A stretch of DNA of 64,000 bases, taken from contig JAJEKV010000142.1 in the NCBI GenBank assembly GCA_021234155.1, positions 970,001-1,034,000 on the forward strand. Reading direction: 5' to 3'. The notes beneath the pieces are model-generated. The model was not told where the DNA came from. It was given only the letters and a program-made list of their open reading frames with translations, and searched no databases. The stretch's first letter is position 1; every line of letters starts with the position of its first letter. The position numbers and the translations under genes were made by a program. The DNA is from Isoetes taiwanensis (Eukaryota; Streptophyta; Lycopodiopsida; Isoetales; Isoetaceae). Positions 57,958 through 64,000 of this stretch are shown here, in pieces.

Positions 57958-60561
57958 TGTAACGGACCTGGCCACCTAATGGTTCAGTATACGCATTTGT
58001 GTATGGTACATATATGAGTTGTATATGTACTTGTGGCATGCATGCGGCATGAGCTCATGTAAACAAAGGGTTTGTAAAAAAAAAAAAAGGCAATATTGGA
58101 AAATAGGGCTTTTGGTGGTACGTGAAGCTCTTTGCAAGAGAAGGCTATTTGGGAGCATCAAAGCAGAGAAGCAGTGGAGCTTGTTTGGGAGCATCAAAGC
58201 AGAGAAGCAGTGGAGCTTATCGAAGTCGGAGACGGAGAACGGAACTGCACCAAATCCTCTCTTATCAGGTGGGGTTTGGTTTCAATTGATTGGATTCCAT
58301 GAGATTTCATATGCTGGCAGGATTAAGATTTGTAAGGCTATCTGTGGTTAGTAAGAACTCTAAAAGTTGCTATTCTATAAGGCTTTATTATGAATCCATC
58401 TGAGGCAAAGCTCGTGTTGGTACAACTCTGAAATATGAATCGGAATTGCAAGAGGGCATGGCGGTATTAAGCTGTAACTGCCGGGAGATAGCTAGATTTA
58501 CAGAAATAATGTTAATTTGATAGAATCAGGGATAGGAACAGGTCGAATTGCTTCTATACAGCCGATTTGGGAAGTTAAAAACCGATTTACCTTGATTAAC
58601 CCTTTGCCAGACCGGAACTGTTGATGAATCAGAGGCTTGTTGCTTTGTTAGCGGGTTGGTTGAGGTGACAAATCAGTTGAATCAGGTCGGAATTGGTGGA
58701 GAAGGCCGGGTTTGGGCCTCAGAAGGGCCGATCTAGCCCAGACACAGTGAATCAGAGGCAAGAGAGACATCTTGAGTCGCCAAATTGGCCTGGAAGCAAT
58801 GAAACTGCTCCTAGGGAGCCAAGCAGGGGATCTTGAATGCCGATTTGGCTTCTGGAGGGGCCGATCTGGCCTCAGAAGTCTCTAGCCATGCCTAATCAGG
58901 TCGATTGCTCCCCTAAAATGCTTCTGTGCAGGTCGGAAGGCCAGACCCAAAAGTGGGTCTGCGTATGCTGGTTCTGTGGGTAATTTTATTGTCTTGTTTG
59001 TTCCTTGTTGTCACTTTTGTTGTATTTGTCTTAGGTTTACTTAATAAATTGGTGGTTCAAGGGGAAAAAGGAGCATAAGGAGCTCGCATGAAGTCCATAT
59101 TATTCAGTGAGTAAACTTGTTTGAGCTGCAAGCTATTTGGAAAGGAAAATATAATAAACAGAGGCATGTAAAACTTAATTGCTTGGAATAGTCGTTGTAG
59201 GGAAATAATGCGTAATTTAACAATCATAAGAAGAACATGTTAATAATGAATAAATGTTGTACCGGTTTGTTCCTAGAGATGGGGCATAGCCTGGGAACAG
59301 TGGACAAGGCTTACCGACAGTTGGGGTCAAAGACGTTGTGGGTTTTAAGGCTGTAAGCACAGAAGTACAAGACTTCGCATTGCTTGTCTTGATAAATTAG
59401 TTAGCTATGGAAGTGGAACTTTAATATTAAAATCTTGAAACCATATCTAAGGAAGCTTAAGTAAATAATATGGTGAAGTGAGTACTGCATCGACCTTATA
59501 GGGATGGGTTGAGCACGCTACACCAACATTTGAGTTGTCATTATGGTTTTCATCATCGATTTAGCTACATCGGCATGGTTAGGTTGTATGGGCAACCTCG
59601 ACAAGGGTTAAGAGTATGATCTAGGCACAGTTATAGTAAATTCTTTAATGAACACACATGTTATGATCCTTGAATTGTTCCACTGTTGTCCTTGATGTTT
59701 TGTTAGGTATTTGGAACCTCCGGGGTCGGACTTCCAGGTTCGGTGGCCTGGATAGCTCCGGCATTCTCATGTCATCTGTGCTCTTTGTATCTATGCTCTG
59801 TGACACCGGGCGTGGCCTCCTCACGGGCGTAGCTTCCCGGTGAGGTTGTACGTCAACTCCTGTGACTCCATGGTAAGAGGTCCTCCAGCGCCAGACGTGG
59901 GCTGGGAAGGGTATGCGCATACGAGGTTCACCCCACCAACTCCGCCAACGGGGCTCGGAATGTGAGCTGGCCGGGCATTTCTCTGCTAACAGGGCCTGCA
60001 TGTAGGCTGGCTGAGCTTCCCATTGTCCCGGAGCTATGTGTCATGATGGTTTGGTATTTTTGACTATGTCTTTGCTTCTGATGTTCATGTTGATATTTCC
60101 TTGGATTATGTTGTCATTGTCTTAGCACTGTACTCACGTAGGATTTTCCGTCTGTGTTTATGCTTATCCGAGATTTTCAGAGTATTCCATGCATGCAGTG
60201 GCAGCCAGGGATCCCCACTTAGTCACGAGGACTAACCCCAGTGAATGCATGTGCAGTGAATAAGCAAGGGATGGCAGCGGTGCAACTGAGGATCATGGTT
60301 GAGCGAAGCTCTTGGGAGGAATTGTTCACAATTAGCTGTTATATTTGTTGAGAATATGGATTCTTTGGATGTTAATGTTATCTGATTATATTGAGATCAT
60401 AAGTATTTTGCTTATTGAGTTTTGAGCGTGTCATTTCAACTGTGCAAGAGGAAGATTCAATTCTTCGCCATATCCAATTGTTTGCCACACCAACCTAGAA
60501 TTAGCACAGTATTGACAAGATCCCGAGTTGCCTAGAGGGTCAACTCGGCAGGCTCGTCACA
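57958..60561 (+). mobile_element. Long (2.6-kb) LTR of a non-autonomous retroelement
   Basis: It starts TGTAACGGACC and ends CTCGTCACA; the ends form a short inverted repeat (TGTRACG). A primer-binding site follows three bases later. The first about 315 bp are repeated at 60889-61207 after a polypurine tract, which identifies 57958 as a true LTR start. The LTR contains a 36-bp tandem duplication (58147-58219) and a 13-A tract, and no coding sequence. A 118-codon minus-strand frame at 59645-60001 lies in a GC-rich patch and is probably chance. Confidence 0.8.
58147..58219. repeat. 36-bp tandem duplication in the LTR
   Basis: Two adjacent units start TTTGGGAGCATCAAAGCAGA and end GTGGAGCTT. The same pair is present in the 3' LTR at about 61078-61150, so it pre-dates the insertion. 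Confidence 0.92.
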
Positions 60562-60888
60562 GTTTGGTATCAGAGCAATGTTGGATCTTTGGAAGTTGGC
60601 TTGTTTGGTTGTGGCACTGTGATGCTAATGGTTTTTCTCTTTCAGAGACATCAGCAGATGGTATCCTCAGAGGGAGGAGCAGTATCTAGAGGGGGTTAGC
60701 ATATGAAGGTGCTAAGCAAGAATTCCCCATGTAAGCATCAGAAGTAGCTTTCGACGATGTAGAGGTACAGCTTTCCTTGTATAGATTTGGTGTATATATG
60801 ATCATGATAGTTCTAGAGGATTTGACAAGTGCTGCTAAGATCTGTGATCGACCCATGAGGACATGGGTTAATTTTTAGAAGGGGAGAT
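60562..60888 (+). mobile_element. 327-bp internal domain with polypurine tract
   Basis: Only about 300 bp separate the primer-binding site from the polypurine tract AGAAGGGGAGAT (60877-60888). No gag or pol motif is present. The element therefore depended on enzymes supplied in trans, or is an internally deleted derivative of a larger gypsy-type element. Confidence 0.8.
60565..60576 (+). other. Primer-binding site (initiator tRNA-Met)
   Basis: TGGTATCAGAGC, an exact match to the initiator-Met site, three bases after the LTR end at 60561. Confidence 0.88.
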
Positions 60889-61207
60889 TGTAACGGACCT
60901 GGCCACCTAATGGTTCAGTATACGCATTTGTGTATGGTACATATATGAGTTGTATATGTACTTGTGGCATGCATGCGGCATGAGCTCATGTAAACAAAGG
61001 GTTTGTAAAAAAAAAAAAAGGCAATATTGGAAAATAGGGCTTTTGGTGGTACGTGAAGCTCTTTGCAAGAGAAGGCTATTTGGGAGCATCAAAGCAGAGA
61101 AGCAGTGGAGCTTGTTTGGGAGCATCAAAGCAGAGAAGCAGTGGAGCTTATCGAAGTCGGAGACGGAGAACGGAACTGCACCAAATCCTCTCTTATCAGG
61201 TGGGGTT
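60889..61207 (+). mobile_element. Truncated 3' LTR
   Basis: Matches 57958-58274 over its full length, by eye without a difference, including the 13-A tract and the 36-bp duplication. It then breaks off after GGTGGGGTT, missing about 2.3 kb. No TSD can be tested because the true 3' end is lost. Confidence 0.85.
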
Positions 61208-61623
61208 CAATGTATTGTACACAAACATCCTAAACCAAAAGTAGTTTTTACAATGTGAGCATGAACCTTCTTTCCATTTCGAAGATCATCTCATTTATTG
61301 TACAGTATTGTAAGGGAGATTCACAAGTATCAAAGTAGGCCACCGGGTTATGTCTTTCAGATCATCGACTTCTCTTACTATGTTGATGTCCAGGTACATG
61401 CCCCCCTGGCGTAGCAAGGCTCACCTATATCACATAACTTGTTTAGCAGTCACTCAGTTGCATGTCTTAGTAATAAAAGAACCAGTTCTAGGTTAATCTA
61501 GTGAGCATGTGTAACCATAATGCTAGTCTAAAGTCTGTAATACATGACCATGTTTTGAATGTCAATGGAAAACTGCTTCCAATAATAGGATTACAAAATC
61601 TTACCGTATTTGATGGGTCCAAC
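61208..61623. other. Spacer between LTR break and PPR remnant
   Basis: Nothing is recognised, apart from possible continuation of the decayed PPR 3' end on the minus strand near 61590-61623. Confidence 0.45.
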
Positions 61624-62100
61624 CTAAGAATGTGCTTTTGTTATGTCTTCCTCTAGGTCTACAAAACTATGAACTCTACATGCATTGAGAAGACATGTCC
61701 ACACCCCCACATTTATTTCATATGACATTTTATTGATCAGTATTTCTGCTTCAAAAAATTGTCCATACTGACCAAGAAGGCCAACCATGCAAGCCTAATG
61801 ATGTATTGAAGGCTTAATTTTATGCTAGCATATCATTGAACAAACTTCCTCCTGCAAACATGCATGGGTGCAAGAAGATAAAACAGAAATAAAGGTAACA
61901 TTATTACGCCTTACATCCAAATTCTCCATCTGCCAAAGTGGATCTGTGGTCTTCTTTGGATGACGATTCTAGGAATAAGCCTAAAACCATGGTATTCCAT
62001 GATATGAGATCCATGTCAGGCATCGTCTCAAACACATTAAAATATTCCTATAAAAAAGCACATTCAACATACACATCAATTAGAGCATTAGTTTCACTAC
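61624..62100 (-). pseudogene. PLS-type pentatricopeptide repeat gene, decayed
   Basis: On the minus strand, 62092-61970 encodes ALIDVYVECAF, then after a TAG stop EYFNVFETMPDMDLISWNTM, the typical succession of PLS-class PPR motifs. Further on, 61795-61624 encodes ACMVGLLGQYGQFFEAEILI, NKMS and VGVWTCLLNACRVHSFVDLE, which is the end of the PPR tract and the start of an E motif, ending at a TAG. PPR proteins of this class bind organelle RNA and take part in C-to-U editing. Stops and a lost segment between the two pieces (about 61800-61960) show that the gene is dead. Confidence 0.75.
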
Positions 62101-63793
62101 TAGTTAGGTGCCCAGCGTTGCTGGGATCATGTGGAGATATGTAAACGATGCTGGGCATCCTTTGGATACTTGTAAATGTTCGGAACATGTAAGTGTTGAC
62201 GGGCATTACATTTTTATACCACTTGTTTTTGGGTGGGAGGGGGCACCATTTGTGGGTTCATGGGAGGGAACACCCTTCTTGTTCATTTCATGTTGTGATG
62301 CTATGTAAATAGAATGCCTTAAGAATAGTTGTGTACAATTGAGTAGTCTACCATACTCCTTTTGTATGCCCTTTTGCTTTCTTATTGCGATTTTGCATTA
62401 TGGGTTTTAATCCGAGTTTGAATATTTGGCACTGTCGTGGCATAAAAAAGGATTTTGAATTTATCTATTATGAACAATTCTAACCAATCTTGCTATATGT
62501 TTTAATGCAAAAATTTTAATAACCAATCTTGCTATATGTTTTAATGCAAAAATTTTTCATATCATGTGATGTGTTGTCATCAAATCGATCATGGATGCAA
62601 AAAATGGATCCAAACAGTAGTACTCCATGAACAACACATTAACATAGAGACAAAACACAATTTTGGACTCCTGACCTGTGCCTAACCTAGCAAAGAATGA
62701 ATTGAGATTGAGAAGATTAAGTGCAAGACCTAGTTCTAATAAATGACTTTTTTGTTCTTTTGCTAAGGGGATGAAACTCCCAACCTGTACCTAATACATA
62801 GAAAATCAAGAAGAAAAATTAACTTGTCTAACAGAGAATGAATTAAGATTGAGAAAGATTAAGTGCAATATATTTTTTGTTCTGCTCAGGGGATAAAACT
62901 CCAAGAACCAACGGTGAGAAACTGGATCTGTGTCAAATACTCAAATTCTTCATGCTACCTATTGTTGGATCTACTCCAAGTAGCAATTTTTCAAGAAGTT
63001 TGTAGCCTATAAATGCTATGCTAATAATTTGTGCAATATGACGAACCAACTGCAGATGTTTGTTGAGTGAGCAAAGGCATGGCCCAGGGCTTTCTCTGGA
63101 GCTGAAATGATCGTCCTCGAGTTAAATAGTCCTCTTGAGAGATAAGAGATTATATATGCACCTAGTTTAAGAAGCCAAAAGCCACTGGTTGGAATTGTTC
63201 TGCAACACAATCCACTGGTTTTGTGACAAAGCCCAAATAATGATTCCAACTGCGTTGGCAACCTTTTCAAATACTGTTTTGATGTTGCAAAAGAATGCAT
63301 AGATCCAGAAAATCATAATGACTCAACTGTACATGTGGAGTATGCCCTATTTGGTAAAGCTCGGTTCCTTCCATACCTGCAAAAAAATATTATGAGTATA
63401 GGAAACTGTCTGCCAACCACACTCTGGCCAAAACTCCTGCAATAGTACAAATTCCATTCATGAAATTCTCATTAACAATATTGCAGCTTGCATATGACAT
63501 ACATATTAGACTCTTTGTTGCAGCGGGCATGCAAAGGAACAATAGCTTCTATTATACCCTGATTTGCAAAATCGTAATCATCATGCATAAAAAATAACTA
63601 ATATTTTAAGCACATACAAAAATAAACTTACCTTGTTAAAAAAAAGAAGAGGGCCTTCTTTAACTGAATCCAAAGCAGTATGACCTTCCAAGATGCACAG
63701 ACATAGTATAAAGCATGTTCATGTAGCTTGAAAGAAGTAGCAAACTACAAATCTCTGGAAATGGAATAGAGGATAGAGGTTTTGTAAACGTGT
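62101..63793. other. AT-rich intergenic stretch
   Basis: No gene is recognised. At 62482-62557 two imperfect 39-bp units (CCAATCTTGCTATATGTTTT) are in tandem. Frames at 62108-62308 and 63016-63300 (minus) lack domain similarity. Part of this region may be the long 3' intron or UTR region of the gene at the right edge. Confidence 0.45.
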
Positions 63794-63888
63794 CTAGAAA
63801 AAGAGGCGCTGGCGTAGCTGTTTCTTGTAATGCTTCTTGTTGCTAGAGTAATACTCCCATAATCTCAGCTTGTCATCCTCTTTAAATC
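63794..63888 (-). CDS. Probable last exon of an unidentified gene, minus strand
   Basis: Behind a good acceptor (TTTGACAG on the minus strand) the frame reads FKEDDKLRLWEYYSSNKKHY, then KKQLRQRLFF and a TAG at 63794-63796. The strongly basic, amphipathic C-terminus looks coding. A candidate preceding exon with RCKIRVKLWFTF lies at the window edge (about 63953-64000), but its phase does not fit the simplest splice. I do not recognise the protein; the rest of the gene lies beyond the window. Confidence 0.45.
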
Positions 63889-64000
63889 CTGTCAAACATA
63901 CCACACATTCATATTCTTCCTTGTTTAATTCCAGCCTTTTTATAGAGGCATACCTTCTGATGGAAAGTGAACCAAAGCTTCACACGGATTTTACAGCGGT

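Noticed and set aside
59645-60001. 118-codon minus-strand frame
   Set aside because: It lies inside a structurally defined LTR in a GC-rich patch where long frames arise easily.

Overview
The window looks like intergenic, transposon-rich nuclear DNA of a land plant. It is AT-rich by eye, genes have introns, and two recognisable host genes are plant-specific types: a TONNEAU1/FOP-family LisH protein (41987-43572, six exons, + strand) and a CHASE-domain hybrid histidine kinase of the cytokinin-receptor family (47189-53934, eleven exons, + strand). Both can be assembled with consistent GT-AG splice sites and no broken frame. The density of L1-type LINEs with zf-RVT tails, a decayed PLS-type PPR gene and large LTRs would suit a fern, another seed-free plant or a gymnosperm. 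That placement is inference; no species is identifiable from the sequence.

Layout. 1-11050: a dispersed repeat present three times (82-806, 9693-10303, 10881-11047) around a decayed pogo/Tigger-like DNA transposon (2269-4887), the LTR end and gag of a Ty1/copia element (to about 7480) and a 5'-truncated LINE ending in poly(A) (7487-9692). 11050-16440: LINE family A in both orientations (11517-12205 +, 12766-15190 -), joined directly to a minus-strand LINE family B copy (15191-16437). 18600-29531: a second LINE-B copy on the + strand, split by an 8.25-kb DNA transposon (20756-29009) with matching terminal inverted repeats and an 8-bp target-site duplication. The unsplit LINE-B copy at 15191-16437 supplies the empty site. 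30184-32113: minus-strand LINE debris and an exon of a SET-domain gene. 32208-35480: a gypsy-type LTR element with gag, protease and RNase H but no visible reverse transcriptase. 35622-41850: LINE remnants on both strands. 41987-53934: the two host genes. 54564-56670: a B3-domain exon and unassigned open frames. 57958-61207: a non-autonomous LTR retroelement with a 2.6-kb LTR and only about 330 bp of internal sequence. 61624-62100: a decayed PPR gene on the minus strand. The right edge holds the probable last exon of an unidentified minus-strand gene (63794-63888).

Functionally, only TON1 (microtubule-array and division-plane organisation) and the cytokinin receptor (phosphorelay signalling from the endomembrane) appear intact. 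Nearly everything else is transposon sequence in different stages of decay, and nested insertions allow parts of it to be ordered in time. All matches were made by reading; no database search or computed alignment was run.
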